Origin: Macrostomum hystrix | Taxonomy: Eukaryota; Platyhelminthes; Macrostomidae | Direction of reading: 5' to 3' | DNA: 64,000 nt | NCBI GenBank assembly: GCA_950097015.1 | Contig: CATNEN010000024.1 | Span: 4,326,501 to 4,390,500 of the forward strand | Shown here: positions 43,001 to 58,392 of the stretch, in pieces | How positions within the stretch are numbered: the stretch's first letter is position 1 | Layout of the letters: each line of letters starts with the position of its first letter | Program-made: the position numbers and the translations under genes | Notes under the pieces: model-generated | Database searches by the model: none | The model's input: the letters and a program-made list of their open reading frames with translations, nothing else | What the model was told of the DNA's origin: nothing

Positions 43001-46000
43001 TCCGTGAATAAGTAGTTGGGTTTTGCAAAACTTTCAGTAAGTCCACAGCAACTGACAGAAATGCTTGGTGGCGGCGTTTTATTGCAGGTAAGCCATTATT
43101 TGGATCAATAAAGTTTAAGTGAGTGTTTGAATGTGTCAAGTTATTCTATAATTATATCCTAAAGACTACGGGTAATATCAGATGGATGGCTGTTCTGATT
43201 GTTGATAAAGCGGACCAGTAGATAGGGGTAGATTTATACGAGGGGTATAGTGGAGGCTTAGCTTTGCAAATTGTATGCTTCGTGGCAAGACAGTCAATTT
43301 CGTGTTGCTTCAGCTTAAACAGCAGTAAAATTCTGTAGCAGCATTAGCTCGGGTAGAAATTTGGGCTAGTGCGGCGGTCCATGGACTGAACAGCTTACAC
43401 AGACTGACTGACTGAATACTCGCCATTTGCTCATTAAATACTCAAATACAGAGGCACCGGCGCTCCGCAAGCAAGATTCGGTCCATTAAGCTGGACCTGA
43501 GCAGGCCGGTGCTCAGTCGTTACGGCCCATTCATTCTGCAGCTCTACCTCATCGCTGACAATGGGTTTGTGAGTATAACATCTAGAATGTTTTATGTTAT
43601 TATAACATATAACATACATTATAACATAACCTGACACTCAAGGTCTTGAGGGAGAACCATAGACATTACTCAAGGTCTTGAGGGAGAACCATAGACATTA
43701 CTCAAGGTCTTGAGGGAGAACCATAGACATTACTCAAGGTCTTGAGGGAGAACCATCGACTTTAGGCCATGTCATGAGATGTTTCCATAGACATTACTCA
43801 AGGTCATTGGGGTGTACGATAGACATTAGGCCACGTCATGAGGGTGTACCAAAAACATTAGTCAAGATCATGGAGGTGTACCATAGGCATTAGGCGAGGC
43901 AATCGAATAGAGTAAAATGGACAAGATGGTTGTTAAGATTGCAAACAGTTCTGCTTAGTTACAGCTCGACATTCTAATGTTGTGCCAGATGTAATGTAAA
44001 TTAAGCTCAACGTTGACTCGTTTGACCCACCCTGGCTCCTTTTTTGTCCGCGTAAGGTTTTGTAATGTGATGAATAATTCATTACAGGCTCATTCGAATT
44101 CACTCGTACATTTTTTCTCAATGCGTAAAGTTTAGGGTTATCTTGCATGCCATCGGGGTAACCATGGCAACTAGCGGGCCTTAGCAACGATTAGCATTTC
44201 CGATGTGAAAAAACTTCACTCAATTAAGGTCCAAAGAATAACTTAATTAGAGTAATAGGCCAGCTGCTCACTTCTCATTGCAGTACAAAATTCACTCCTC
44301 GAGCTCATCGGCTGTGATTGACGCCGCACAGAGCATTATTGGCATCGTCAACAATGTGAGTATTGCGTCTAACAGGTGACACCCATGTCTAACAGGTTGA
44401 CACCCATGTCTAACAGGTTGACACCCATGTCTAACAGGTTGACACCCATGTCTAACAGGTTGACACCCATGTCTAACAGGTTGACACCCATGTCTAACAG
44501 GTTGACACCCATGTCTAACAGGTTGACAACTATATCTAATAGGGTGACACCAATGTGCAACAGGTGACACCCATAACTAACAGGTGATACAAATGTCCTA
44601 CAGGTTGACACGGGGGTGGGTGGCAGAGCGGTTAACGCGTTTGCCTCTCGCACCAAGGTCCCTGAGCTCGATTCCGCGGCGAGGCCACATTTATTTGGGG
44701 CGCAGCCGCGGAGTGAAGGCTTGGGGGCGGGCTTGCAATTTACGCCCTTGAGGGTCAACCTCCAAGGCACAGTGAGAGTGTACACTGCCTGACGATGAGA
44801 AAGTCAGGGCACATGTACACACCTGTGTTGCCTCCTTGCTGGCTGCGAGTCTAGTGTCACTAAATTATGTGCCATTGCACGCAGCCCACCTGCAATTATT
44901 TATTTTATTGTCACGCTGTAAAAAATTCCACATAAAAGATTCTGAATATATAAAACTGCACTTTGTTTTTCGCACTCTACTGAAAGCAGTATAAGAGGCA
45001 TCTGTTCGCAATTTCTGCAGATGTTTCGCCGCTTCGACGTTCATATAGTAGTCAGCGCGCTGGAAATTCACACCAGAACAATTTCTGGCTTCGATTTCGC
45101 AAATCGGACCAATCAGAATCCGTCCTTCACGCTGGACTTGGTGAAGAATTATTCGGAGAGGATTAGAAATGAAGTGGAGTACGACTGTGTGCACCTGCTT
45201 AAGTGAGCTGAGTTGGGTAGCCCTGAGTGTTCACTGTCTATTTGCAGGACTACTGCCGATAGCACATTGTCTTCTACAAAAGAGTCCTATCTACCAGACT
45301 CTCTTATCCAAATTACTCCTTCAACCAGACTCTCTTATCGGCAATGCCTTAAAAACCTACCAGACTCTTTGTCTCGAGTAGAATCTCATCTACTAGACAC
45401 TTCTGTCGTGTATAAAATTACAAGCCAAAACCTTTTATCAACTTAAACTTCAGTGGCAGAGAATACTACGGCACCACAAGTGGCCTTGCCTCTGTGAAAT
45501 CCATGTGCGTCAGGAAAGAGTGCGCTGGCCTCAGCGTTGTAAGTAACTAACCAATTGGCTTCAAACTGAAGACACTAGTCCCAATTTTGGCATGAATGGG
45601 GAGACCAAACCCGGTCTTTCAATTCCTCTCTAGATTCCCCAGTCTCCCTATTTTTGATCCCCAGTGTCCCTAACCTCGGTTCCCCAGCCTCCCTAATCTC
45701 GGTTCCCCAGCCTCCCTAATCTCGGTTCCCCAGCCTCCCTAATCTCGGTTCCCCAGCCTCCCTAATCTCGGTTCCCCAGCCTCCCTAATCTCGGTTCCCC
45801 AGCCTCTCTAATCTCGGTTCCCCAGCTTCCCTAATCTCGATTCCCCAGCCTCCCTAATCTCGGTTCCCCAGCCTCCCTAATCTCGGTTCCCCAGCCTCCC
45901 TAATCTCGGTTCCCCAGCCTCCCTAATCTCGGTTCCCCAGCCTCCCTAATCTCGGTTCCCCAGCCTCCCTAATCTCGGTTCCCCAGCCTCCCTAATCTCG

Positions 46001-49000
46001 GTTCCCCAGCCTCCCTAATCTCGGTTCCCCAGCCTCCCTAATATCGGTTCCCCAGCCTCCCTAATCTCGGTTCCCCAGCCTCCCTAATCTCGGTTCCCCA
46101 GCCTCCCTAATATCGGTTCCCCAGCCTCCCTAATCTCGGTTCCCCAGTCTCCCTAATCCCTTGCAACTCGAATATCGCCGACTGCCCTCCACAGTCTCGC
46201 CAGTCCAGCGGCATATTCGCCACCACCGGCCTGGTGATGGCGCACGAGCTGGCCCACAACCTGGGCGTCGATCACGACGACGCATACCAAGGCCGGGCCT
46301 GCGACTGCCCCTCCTCAGCCTGCGTGATGAGCCCCAACGCGCGGCCTGTCAGCGACTGGCGCAACATCAGCTGGACGGCCTGCTCAGCCGACGCCCTGCT
46401 GAACTTCCTGGATTCCGGCTTCCGTCACTGCCTGCTGATGCCGCGACCGGAGGCCGACAATTGGGGCGAGCTTCTCCTGCCAGTAGCCGGGGTTTGGGCA
46501 GCAGCTGTCTGCGGCAACGGCCTGCTGGAATCCGGCGAGGACTGCGACTGCGGTGGCGAGGCGGGTTGTCGTGGCGGCGTTGGGGATGCGTAGGTCTGGG
46601 AACTCAATCAGCTGGGATTTGGCTGCTTGAATCTGACCGATATTGGGATTTTTTACTTTTTACCTTGTGCTGTACAATTCAGGTTACAATTCTTCTCACT
46701 TATATTTTTATGTAAAATCTATAGGGGTGTGAGTGGCAGGAGGCCACATTCGTTTGGGGCGCAGCCGCGGGGAGAAGGCTTGGGGGCTTGTCGTGCAATT
46801 TATGCCTCTGAGGGCCAACCTCAAAGGCACAGTGAGAGTGTACACAGGGCAGATGTACACACCTGTGAGAGTGTATGCCTGCATACAGTATCAGTGTGCG
46901 TGTGTGCTCAGGAAGAATTGCCTCCTCGCTGGCAGGTCTAGTGCCACCAAATGATGTGCCATTGCCCGCAGCCTTCCTGGGGTTATAAATACGTACTATG
47001 CTTTACTAATTCTTCCTACGAGCTACTAGCGAATTTTAGGAAATTTTTCTCCGTCTGAGTAGGTCGGGAGTTCGAATCACAGCCCAGAAGAAAAAAATCA
47101 ATTCAATTCCCTGATTGTGTAATTTCAGCCACCAGTAGAATGGCTAGCAGAATCAGCTGGGAGGGGCAGCACCCCAGTCCATGGACTGAACTGTGCCAAG
47201 TGGATTTCGGTGCAATATTGATTCTTTTTTCTACAACTCTTTTTTATATATTTAATCTAACAAGATCCAATGTCTCGAGCGTTGTGTCAGAGGTAACAAA
47301 CAAGTCGTTAGTTATCAGCTCACCGATTGTTTCACAGGGGCAACGCCTGCTGCAACGCCACCTCCTGCCAGCTGGCTGAATCCGCTGCCTGCGCTGCTGG
47401 GCGCTGCTGCGACCTGACGGTCTGTCAGCCGCGCCCGGTAGGCACCGTCTGTCGCGCCGCCAAAGGACAATGCGACCTGCCGGAATTCTGCGACGGTGTT
47501 CAGCCATCCTGCCCGGCCGATGTCGCTGCCAGAGACGGGACACCGTGCGGCAGCAACTTCTGCGCCAACGGTCTGTGCGGCTCCGCCCTTGCTCAGTGTC
47601 ACTTACTCTGGGGACCGACGGCACAGGATGCCGTGAGTCTGAGGAATTCCATCATTCTCGGAAGCTCTATTTTAAACTACTAAAGCTTGCGTTTACTTTG
47701 ATTGAATTGCTTCTTTTCCTACCGGTCGATATCACTGCCTTTTAAGTCCGCTTTCTAGCCCACCTCCCTATTTTTATTGCTTTTTCCTCCTAAGCGATTC
47801 TGATTGGTTGTCTAGTTCAACATTTAGTTACTCATCCACTTCACTACCGCTTGCAGAGATCCTGGTGCCCGTTAATTAACCTGAATTCCGATTGTGAAAA
47901 GTTAGAGTGCGCCAACATGCGAGACAATCACCCCATCGGCGCCTTTTGCTCATCGGTGACAACGTCCAGCAATTCGGCCTGCAAAGTTGTCGGCTGCAAC
48001 TACAGTCCGGCGGTGCGCGGACCCGATCTAGTGCCAGACGGTGCGCGTTGCGGAAACGGTAACGGCGAGCAAATGTGCCTAGCTGGAGCTTGCAAATCCG
48101 CCTCGGAGATTCGTGCCCGAACAGCTGTGGCTGACGGTATCACCTGCCAAAACGGCGGAATCGTGAACTCGCGCGGCCACTGCCACTGTCCGGCAGGATT
48201 CGCCCCGCCCGACTGCCAGTTCGCTGGTAACGGTGGCAGCATCGACAGCGGTCCGGCCGGATCGCTAAGTGGCGGCCTGAGCCCTGGCGGAGTTGCCGCC
48301 GCCGTCATGGTAAGCCTGGTCTGCTTGGCAGCCGCCGCAATCACCGTCTACTTGGCTGTCCGGGGCGGCGGTGGCGGAGGTGCCAGCAAGTGCTGCTTCC
48401 AGCAGATGCCGCCGCTGATGTCAAGACTGGCGCATCTGCTCAGCGGTCAACGTCGTCAACGCCGGTCAACGTTGGAGACAGTGAAAGTAGCGAGAACTCC
48501 GCCAAAGTTTGTCAGCGCTGGTGTTCGTCCACTGATCAGCGGCCCGCTGGAACTTGAAGCACGGTGAGGCCTTTTGCTACCTGGGATTATCCGCTGTGGC
48601 AGGGTATGAGAGAGTGGTGAAGCTATTTTCTTGAGAACTATAAGCATTTTACTCTTAATTACGAAGAAACATGGTATTTTAGCGCCATACTCGTAGCGAT
48701 TAATAATTTTCTCCTCCACGTACCAGAGTCTCTGGCGCCCAATCGCCGACGCCCGTACCTTCAACACCCAGGACGCTTATGCCAACGACGACTGCGACAT
48801 CGAACCAGCTACTGACCCCGATGTCACAGCCGGGTCATGCGTCGAAACTTGCAAATTCACCGAAACCGGCACCTGTACCAAAACCGGCACCTGTACCAAA
48901 ACCGGCACCTGTACCAAAACCGGCACCTGTACCAAAACCGGCACCTGTGCCAAAACCGGCACCTGTACCAAAACCTGCACCTGTACCAAAACCGGCACCT

Positions 49001-49384
49001 GTACCAAAACCGGCACCTGTACCGAAACATTCAACTGCACCGAAACCTGCCAAGATAGACCAAGATAAACATGCACCTGTACCAAAACCGGCACCTGTAT
49101 TGAAACCTGCACCTGTACCAAAACCTAATTTTGTACCGAAACCTGCACCTGTTTCGAAACCGAAGCCGAAGACGACACATAAAACACCGACATCGGTGCC
49201 AACGCAGAAGCCAGTAACGAAGTCGAAGGTACCGCACGTCAGTGACCCATCTGCCACCGGCAGCCAACCAATCTCTGTGCTCGCCTTGGTGCAACAGTAT
49301 AGTAGCAGCGGTGCTGGGGCTGCGGGCACTTCGCGTTCGGCTGTACCAATCATTGGGGCTAAGCCTCTGGTTACGAAGAAATAG
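40087..49384 (+). CDS. Membrane-anchored ADAM metalloprotease-disintegrin, fourteen exons
   Basis: A zinc protease expected to shed surface proteins. Exons: 40087-40180, 40353-40435, 41491-41570, 41648-41812, 42766-42947, 43038-43087, 43452-43568, 44284-44355, 45021-45202, 45454-45538, 46195-46589, 47338-47632, 47857-48563, 48727-49384; all phases agree, giving 1054 residues. Order of parts: signal peptide (about 1-32), prodomain with CHYSVWP...SLCSDLLRG, furin site RHRR at about 219-222, catalytic domain beginning FILQLYLIADNG with the active site HELAHNLGVDHD (about 387-398) and Met-turn CVMSPNA. Next come the disintegrin domain (CGNGLLESGEDCDCGG), Cys-rich domain, EGF-like segment (CQNGGIVNSRGHCHC), a transmembrane helix at about 746-768 and a basic, proline-rich cytoplasmic tail. 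The catalytic Glu and three His are intact. The disintegrin domain has a few extra residues after CDCGG, depending on the donor at 46590. The prodomain is short, so an exon may be missing between 40436 and 41490. Confidence 0.9.
41090..41400. repeat. Minisatellite in ADAM intron 2 (about 19-bp unit)
   Basis: Degenerate copies of gtggaaggttgccctgtca, best preserved at 41240-41330. Confidence 0.85.
41816..42745. repeat. Minisatellite filling ADAM intron 4
   Basis: Composite array of 28-bp units (agaacagacaccccagaaca+gagatatc) and shorter 13-15-bp acagacaccccag/atcagacacccc units. It starts four bases into the intron, immediately after the donor, and runs to about 20 bases before the acceptor at 42765. 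The 402-codon open frame across it is an artefact. Confidence 0.95.
43340..43410. mobile_element. SINE family 2 fragment
   Basis: Contains GGTCCATGGACTGAACAGC at about 43376-43394, matching the palindrome core and its right flank in family 2. It lies close before ADAM exon 7. Confidence 0.45.
43635..43890. repeat. Minisatellite in ADAM intron 7 (about 32-bp unit)
   Basis: Tcaaggtcttgagggagaac+catagacattac repeated four times, then decayed copies to about 43890. Confidence 0.88.
44370..44605. repeat. Minisatellite in ADAM intron 8 (21-bp unit)
   Basis: About eleven copies of ctaacaggttgacacccatg+t starting some 14 bases after the donor of exon 8, directly followed by a family 1 SINE. Confidence 0.93.
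44608..44905 (+). mobile_element. tRNA-derived SINE (family 1) in ADAM intron 8
   Basis: The best-preserved head: gggggtgggtggcagagcgg (A box), B box agctcgattcc, then body and end cccacctgcaattatttatt. A deletion removes part of the body around 44826. Inserted at the end of the 21-bp minisatellite. Confidence 0.9.
45655..46150. repeat. Minisatellite in ADAM intron 10 (23-bp unit, acceptor-like)
   Basis: About 21 copies of cctccctaatctcggttccc+cag, almost identical. Each unit is a pyrimidine run ending in CAG, so it resembles a 3' splice site. The array ends about 45 bases before the real acceptor of exon 11 (46194). Confidence 0.95.
46730..46990 (+). mobile_element. tRNA-derived SINE (family 1) with deleted promoter
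   Basis: In ADAM intron 11. The head jumps from gtgagtggca straight to ggaggccacattc, so the B box and most of the tRNA part are missing. The body and 3' end (gcccgcagccttcctgg) are present. An internal body deletion is also visible near 46838. Confidence 0.8.
47055..47215 (+). mobile_element. SINE family 2-like fragment in ADAM intron 11
   Basis: A B-box-like gtcgggagttcgaatcacag at 47065-47084 is followed about 95 bases later by CAGTCCATGGACTG (47175-47188) and gccaagtggatt, the same order as in family 2. Confidence 0.5.
48870..49030 (+). repeat. Coding 18-bp minisatellite in the ADAM tail
   Basis: About nine copies of an 18-bp unit, aaaccggcacctgtacca, in frame, encoding (K-P-A-P-V-P)n; degenerate copies continue to 49160. 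The unit length is a multiple of three, so copy-number change would not break the protein. Confidence 0.93.
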
Positions 49385-49409
49385 AAATACTTGCCTATTT
49401 TGGATATCA

Positions 49410-49415
49410 ATTAAA
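49410..49415 (+). terminator. Possible polyadenylation signal of the ADAM gene
   Basis: ATTAAA, the common variant signal, 26 bases after the stop codon, with T-rich sequence downstream. Confidence 0.45.
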
Positions 49416-50084
49416 AAGCGTTCAATTAGCTCACAAATTTGTCAATTATTTTCGTCATTGATTCGAGCGCACTGTTATTTTTCTATATTGCGGGCCTCTT
49501 AACCGCAGTAACTTGACGCTGCAATTCTGTACTCTAGTTTGCTGAGCACTATGTCGGGTTGCCTGAACACTCTGAAATTATTCGCTGTGAGTTTTTAATT
49601 GTTTTCAAAGCTTGCAATGGCTCGTAATTAATTAATTTGCAAACTCAGCCCTAAAAGTTTGCATGCAATGACTAGTTTTTTTAATTGCAACTGTGCCTTA
49701 ATGTAACAATAACCACTAAAATGTATGCCTGCTAATGTGAAGCTGCTGCTGTACATGTAGCAAAATGTTTAAGCGACTGCATTATGTTTAAATTTATGTT
49801 GTTTTATGAAATTCCGTAATTAGGTCAGCCTATTTCACACAAATCAAGAATAAGTAATGATGAGACCAAGATCTAGGGACATTCTTTCAATTGAGATCGC
49901 TCCACCACAACTTGATAATTACAGCTAGTAAAAAAATTCCCGGGACCCTTCCATGGAAGTAAAATTTAAACAGTCTATTTACAAGAGAAAAACAGGGTAA
50001 CAGAAAACTGAGTATGGGATGGGATATATAGAGCAAACTTTGAAAATGGCTACCAGAGACGATCAGTTAACAGGCTATTTCAGT

Positions 50085-51140
50085 TTAGTTGAAAGGTACC
50101 TCCTGGATGCATTGTGGGAAGCTCCGGTTGCAGGAATTTCCCACCTGGCTACCTTCATTGGCGTCACAACTTGCAGAGTCTCGGCCCACTCGCTCCAGCA
50201 GAAAAATGCGCCATTCCACGCAGGTGACTACATCAGGTCGTCCACCAGCTTCTTCCTCCACCAGTGCGGGATCAGCGAGCTGCAGCTTGATCGAAGCCTT
50301 CACTGCACTATGAGCCATCTCACACGGGTTGAGAAACGGCGAGTAAGCGGGCAGCAGCTGAATTTCAAACTGATGGCGGTGCTGCTCCGGCACTGTCACA
50401 CCGCGATGAAAGCTTGGACCATCGCAGACTATGACGACTCTGGCGTTGCCGATTTACGGGATGACTTGCTCCACGAGGTCATTGATGAATTGTTGAAACC
50501 TCTCCTTTGTCTGGCCTCCTCTGAAAAACTCACTCTTCACCAACCCAAGTGCAGATGACACGGCCAGACAGATGGAAAGATTTGGACCCCTCTGTGTTGG
50601 GCAACGCCGTCTCACTGGCTGACCCCGTCGCGACCTTCCCTGTGATCTGCGCGTCCAGAGGTTGTACCCCGTCTCGTCTATATAGATTACCACCGTATCC
50701 AGTTGCAGTCCCGCCATGAATAGCGCATACTCGCGTCGCTTCTCTATCACCACGGGAGAGTTCGCGCTCAATCGAATGTCGCAGTTCTTAGTGGCAATCT
50801 TAAATGCATACAGGGCTCCATCCAGAGCTCTGGCTATTGTCTTAATGGAGACCGGTGGCTTGTCTGGAAGCTGAGCAGCGATATTAGTCTGCAATGCTTT
50901 CAGTGTCGCCATCGGATTTCATTTAAGAGGCCGATGAGCACTTGGCGCATCTCGTCGCCCAGCTTGCATGAGCCGATCTTCCGGCCTCCGCGCTGAAGAG
51001 CATCAATCCGACCTGTAGCTTCAAATGTGGCGAGCGGTTTTCAATTTAATGCCGAGAATTGTAGCGGCTAGACCAATATCCTGTCCTTCCGTCCACGCGG
51101 AGATCAAGCGTCTTCTATCAACGTTGCTGGTTGCCCTCAT
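50085..51140 (-). pseudogene. Tc1/mariner-IS630-type transposase, decayed
   Basis: On the minus strand, an ATG at 51140 opens an N-terminal helix-turn-helix (ISAWTEGQDIGLAATILGI, then KTARHI), typical of IS630/Tc1-like transposases. Stops and a frameshift follow. From 50912 an open stretch carries the catalytic core: IYIDETGYNLW (first Asp), then an in-frame TAA at about 50454-50456, then VVIVCDGPSFH (second Asp) and LLPAYSPFLNPCE (third acidic residue) in the same frame. The DDE triad is therefore still visible but the gene is interrupted at least twice. I did not find clear terminal inverted repeats. It lies between the ADAM and Rab11 genes. Confidence 0.82.
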
Positions 51141-51654
51141 TTTGGCGGAACAGCTTCAAATGTTAACAAAACTATGGACCGAATAACATAGAACTTATAT
51201 GTTGGCTGAGATTTCTCGTCCCAAGCTGAGATAGCATGGTCTTAAAATGCATGTCTATGGTAAAACTTAGCAGCTTCAGTAAAACAACCGCAGTGACAAG
51301 ATGGGCTGGCTGAGTTTGAATTCCCATTCGCTGAGATTTAACGCAGATTCCTGTCATTTAAAAGTTTCACAACAGCTAGCACCTATAAGTTTCAATGAAA
51401 AAAAAACTAAATTCAATAGCTGCCCATAAACTGAGAATATGTTTGATGGGCTTTAATAAAATTTGTTTTAATTTGGTTGCTAGTGAATATGATCTTTTTA
51501 ATGTGATTTTTTGTTGCATTATTAGGCGGTCGCTCGCTAAATTATAACTAACTCCCTTTCGTTAAACTTTAGAAATTCTAGAATTTGTTGTCATTGCATC
51601 TTAAATTGGTAATTCACTTTCAGCATTTATTTTGCTCTCCTATTCTTCTGAATG

Positions 51655-55116
<3,462 letters not shown>

Positions 55117-55779
55117 TCTGCCAGACCTAGGATCATCGCCCAGATTGAAGAAGCTGAGCTGTACCATTTCGGTTTTTAATCTCCTCTTTATGCCTATAGG
55201 CATTTTTTCCTGCGCGACTGTCTTAGCTTTAAATATTAGAGTTATTGAATATTCAGTTTTTCTAGGCCTCATTAGAATATCTCTTTGGAAAAGTCATAGC
55301 TTTGGCCCTCTGACTGGGAGGTCGGGAGTTCGAATGTCAGCCAAAATATTCGTGAAATTCGAGAAATTCGTGTCATGGTGTCCATAGTGGCCTAGTTTCA
55401 CCTGCTGTAGCCCTTGTAGGTCCAGTAGCTCCGTCTAGATAAAGGTAGGTGACCACCGAGGACGGAGATGATGCAGGCACATTCGGGTGACATGCTGATA
55501 AATGTTGAAGGCCTGGCAAGGCCGCACTGAGGCGCAGTGCTAATTAATGTATATGGGGTATGAAATACACTAGCTCTTATGGGAAAGCAGACCTTTGGCC
55601 AGAACCATTAAAAATCTGGACTTGATTATTGTTTCAGAAGATGCGCAACAAAAGTTTGGCTCGTGTTTTTTAGTTTCGTGTTCTTGCGTTGCTTCGTTCT
55701 GGTGCAGCACAAAAATTGTCGCGGGGTGGAAATTTCCCTTGAAGGTTCTACAGTTAAGCGGAACATATGATTCCCTATT

Positions 55780-55905
55780 GCTTCAGTTCACCCAGCCTGG
55801 GTTGAGATTCGGGTGTGGTGGTATCCCTCTCCCCCAGTCCACGGACTGAAAAGCTGTACACAGCCTTTGGATGCGCAGCTCAGTTTCCGGCCCAAGTGGA
55901 TTAGG
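55780..55905. mobile_element. SINE family 2 fragment downstream of Rab11
   Basis: CAGTCCACGGACTG at 55835-55848 followed by aaaagctgtacacagc and gcccaagtggatta, like the 47-kb and 21.7-kb copies. A further tRNA-like fragment (ggtcgggagttcgaatgtca) lies at 55321-55340. Confidence 0.5.
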
Positions 55906-56309
55906 TATCTCGGTCTGTCTCTCTTGAAATTATAAAATTCGACAAATCTACATTGAATTAAATTAGTTGCTTCAGTTGATTAACTTGCTTTATTGTCCTA
56001 CCCTGCGTTCACTTCATGAATTCATCTAAGAATATTGTATTTGCGACTGTTGCTTGGCCAATTAAGAATTAACTGAGACTCTGACCACACAAATGGTTTT
56101 AGGATGCTTTAATGTCGAACTTATTTGCTAAATTAATGTTTAATTCTTTCCTACTTTGACTAGGTTTACTTTGCTTTCTGTCCTATTTGTTTTCTTAATT
56201 ATTTCAGCACCGCCACTTTTCACTGTGTTTTTACTTCAGTCTGTCAAATCCAAGTGTTCTTAGGACTGTTTTATATGGTGATTAAAAAACATTACTTATT
56301 AAGTTACAT

Positions 56310-56790
56310 GATGTCTATAGCAGTTGATAATGTGCTATTGACAAAAGATATATTGTCTATGGCAATTAGAAATGTGCCACTGGTGTGTACTAGGTAGATG
56401 TATTGTCTATGGCAATTAGAAATGCGCCACTGGCACTTGATTGATGTATTGTCTATGGCAATTAGAAATGCGCCACTGGCACTTGATAGATGTATTGTCT
56501 ATGGCAATTAGAAATGCGCCACTGGCACTTGATTGATGTATTGTCTATGGCAATTAGTAATGCGCCACTGGCACTTGATAGATGTATTGTCTATGGCAAT
56601 TAGTAATGCGCCACTGGCACTTGATAGATGTATTGTCTATGGCAATTATAAATGCGCCACTGGCACTTGATTGATGTATTGTCTATGGCAATTAGTAATG
56701 CGCCACTGGCACTTGATAGATGTATTGTCTATGGCAATTAGTAGTGTGCCACTGTAACTCTCGATTTGTTGTCTACTACAGTTGGTAATG
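56310..56790. repeat. Minisatellite (46-bp unit)
   Basis: About ten copies of a 46-bp unit containing tattgtctatggcaattaga and aatgcgccactggcacttga. Intergenic between Rab11 and Mlx. Confidence 0.93.
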
Positions 56791-57579
56791 TGCCACTGGC
56801 AAGTTAATGTTCTCCTATTACACATAACACATACACATGATTCATTCTACACCATACCCTATTATAAAATGTAATAATCAGTTAGGTTTTTAGCATGTTT
56901 CCACGCTTTTTATATCAAGATTTGTCGGTCCGTTAAATTATTATTATATATGTATACTTGATATAAATATCATAATCATTGCTAAAATAACAATGGCTGT
57001 TTTTAATTGCTTACGATTTTCCTTTCATACTTCTCTTTATACTTTCGTTCCCACTTTTGCACAAAAAACACAGCTGTTATTTGTTTGTTGCAATCTTTTT
57101 AGCTTGCACTTGAACATTTAAGCAGAGAGAACTGTCTTTGACATCATTCCTTTGTGTTCATTGGTCTTATTGATCGGCCCCGTTTTTTACTTCTTGTTCT
57201 TCTTGTTTTTTTTAAACTAAATTTCATGCCTCCAACACACAAACTGATTCCTTCAAATGCCTTTAAAATGTTTGAGTACATGTAATTTTAGTTTATTTAG
57301 CGGCATAGCTACAGTTTTTTTTCCAAGCAAATATTCACCTGTGCACACTGGCCTTTTTCTATCGTGTCTGTGATTTATTATAATCAGTTTGCTGGTGAAA
57401 TATAAGTGCATAATTTTAGTTGCCATTAAATAAAAAATAACAAAATTATTCGACAGTTTAATCAGAGCAATACTGCAGAGAGTAACTTAGACTAATTGTT
57501 TTTCTCTACTGCTGAAGAAATCTAGATCTGTAAGTAAAAATAATAGCTTTTTGTGAAGAAGTGGCATTTGGTTGGTTAA

Positions 57580-58150
57580 GGGTTAGTTGAGGCGCTTGGC
57601 TGGTTAGGGATTGGTTGAGGGGTAGAGGGGCTTGGCTGGTTAGGGATTGGTTGAGGGGTAGAGGGGCTTGGCTGGTTAGGGGTTGGTTGAGGGGTAGAGG
57701 GGCTTGGCTGGTTAGTGGTTGGTTGAGGGGTAGAGGGGCTTGGCTGGTTAGGGATTGGTTGAGGGGTAGAGGGGCTTGGCTAGTTAGGGATTGGTTGAGG
57801 GGTAGAGGGGCTTGGCTGGTTAGGGATTGGTTGAGGGGTAGAGGGGCTTGGCTGGTTAGGGGTTGGTTGAGGGGTAGAGGGGCTTGGCTGGTTAGTGGTT
57901 GGTTGAGGGGTAGAGGGGCTTGGCTGGTTAGGGGTTGGTTGAGGGGTAGAGGGGCTTGGATGGTTAGGGGTTGGTTGAGGGGTAGAGGGGCTTGGCTGGT
58001 TAGGGGTTTAGGGGTAGAGGAGTTTTCAGGTTAGGGGTTGGTTGAGGGGTAGAGGGGCTTGGCTGTTTAGGGGTTTAGGAGTAGAGGAGTTTGACAGGTT
58101 AGGGGTTGGTTGAGGGGTAGAGGGGCTTGACTGTTTAGGGGTTGGTTGGG
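57580..58150. repeat. G-rich minisatellite with TTAGGG (36-bp unit)
   Basis: About fifteen copies of ggttagggattggttgaggg+gtagaggggcttggct. Each unit contains one GGTTAGGG and two further runs of four G on the plus strand. Intergenic, ending about 240 bases before Mlx. The Arg/Gly/Trp-rich open frame is an artefact. Confidence 0.95.
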
Positions 58151-58392
58151 GGTGAATAAATGTATGGCAAACTTTAGTTTAGGCGAATTAGTGTGGGCTT
58201 GAAAGAGGTTTTTAATGAAAATAATCAACTTATCCCTAATCTGTTTGATTTTTTAAGGCTTTTCTTTACTTCGATTCCGCTAGAAAAAATAATAAGCTAT
58301 TTTAAGCAAATAAGTTTCTGTTAGAAGTTCTTGCTTCTAGTGATCCTTGGTTCAATTTTTTCTTTTCATGATACTATTTCAGCAGCTCACAC

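Noticed and set aside
49551..49586. Short first exon encoding MSGCLNTLKLFA followed by a gtgagt donor, possibly of a tetraspanin-like gene
   Set aside because: No continuing exon with a matching phase or recognisable tetraspanin sequence was found before the Rab11 gene.
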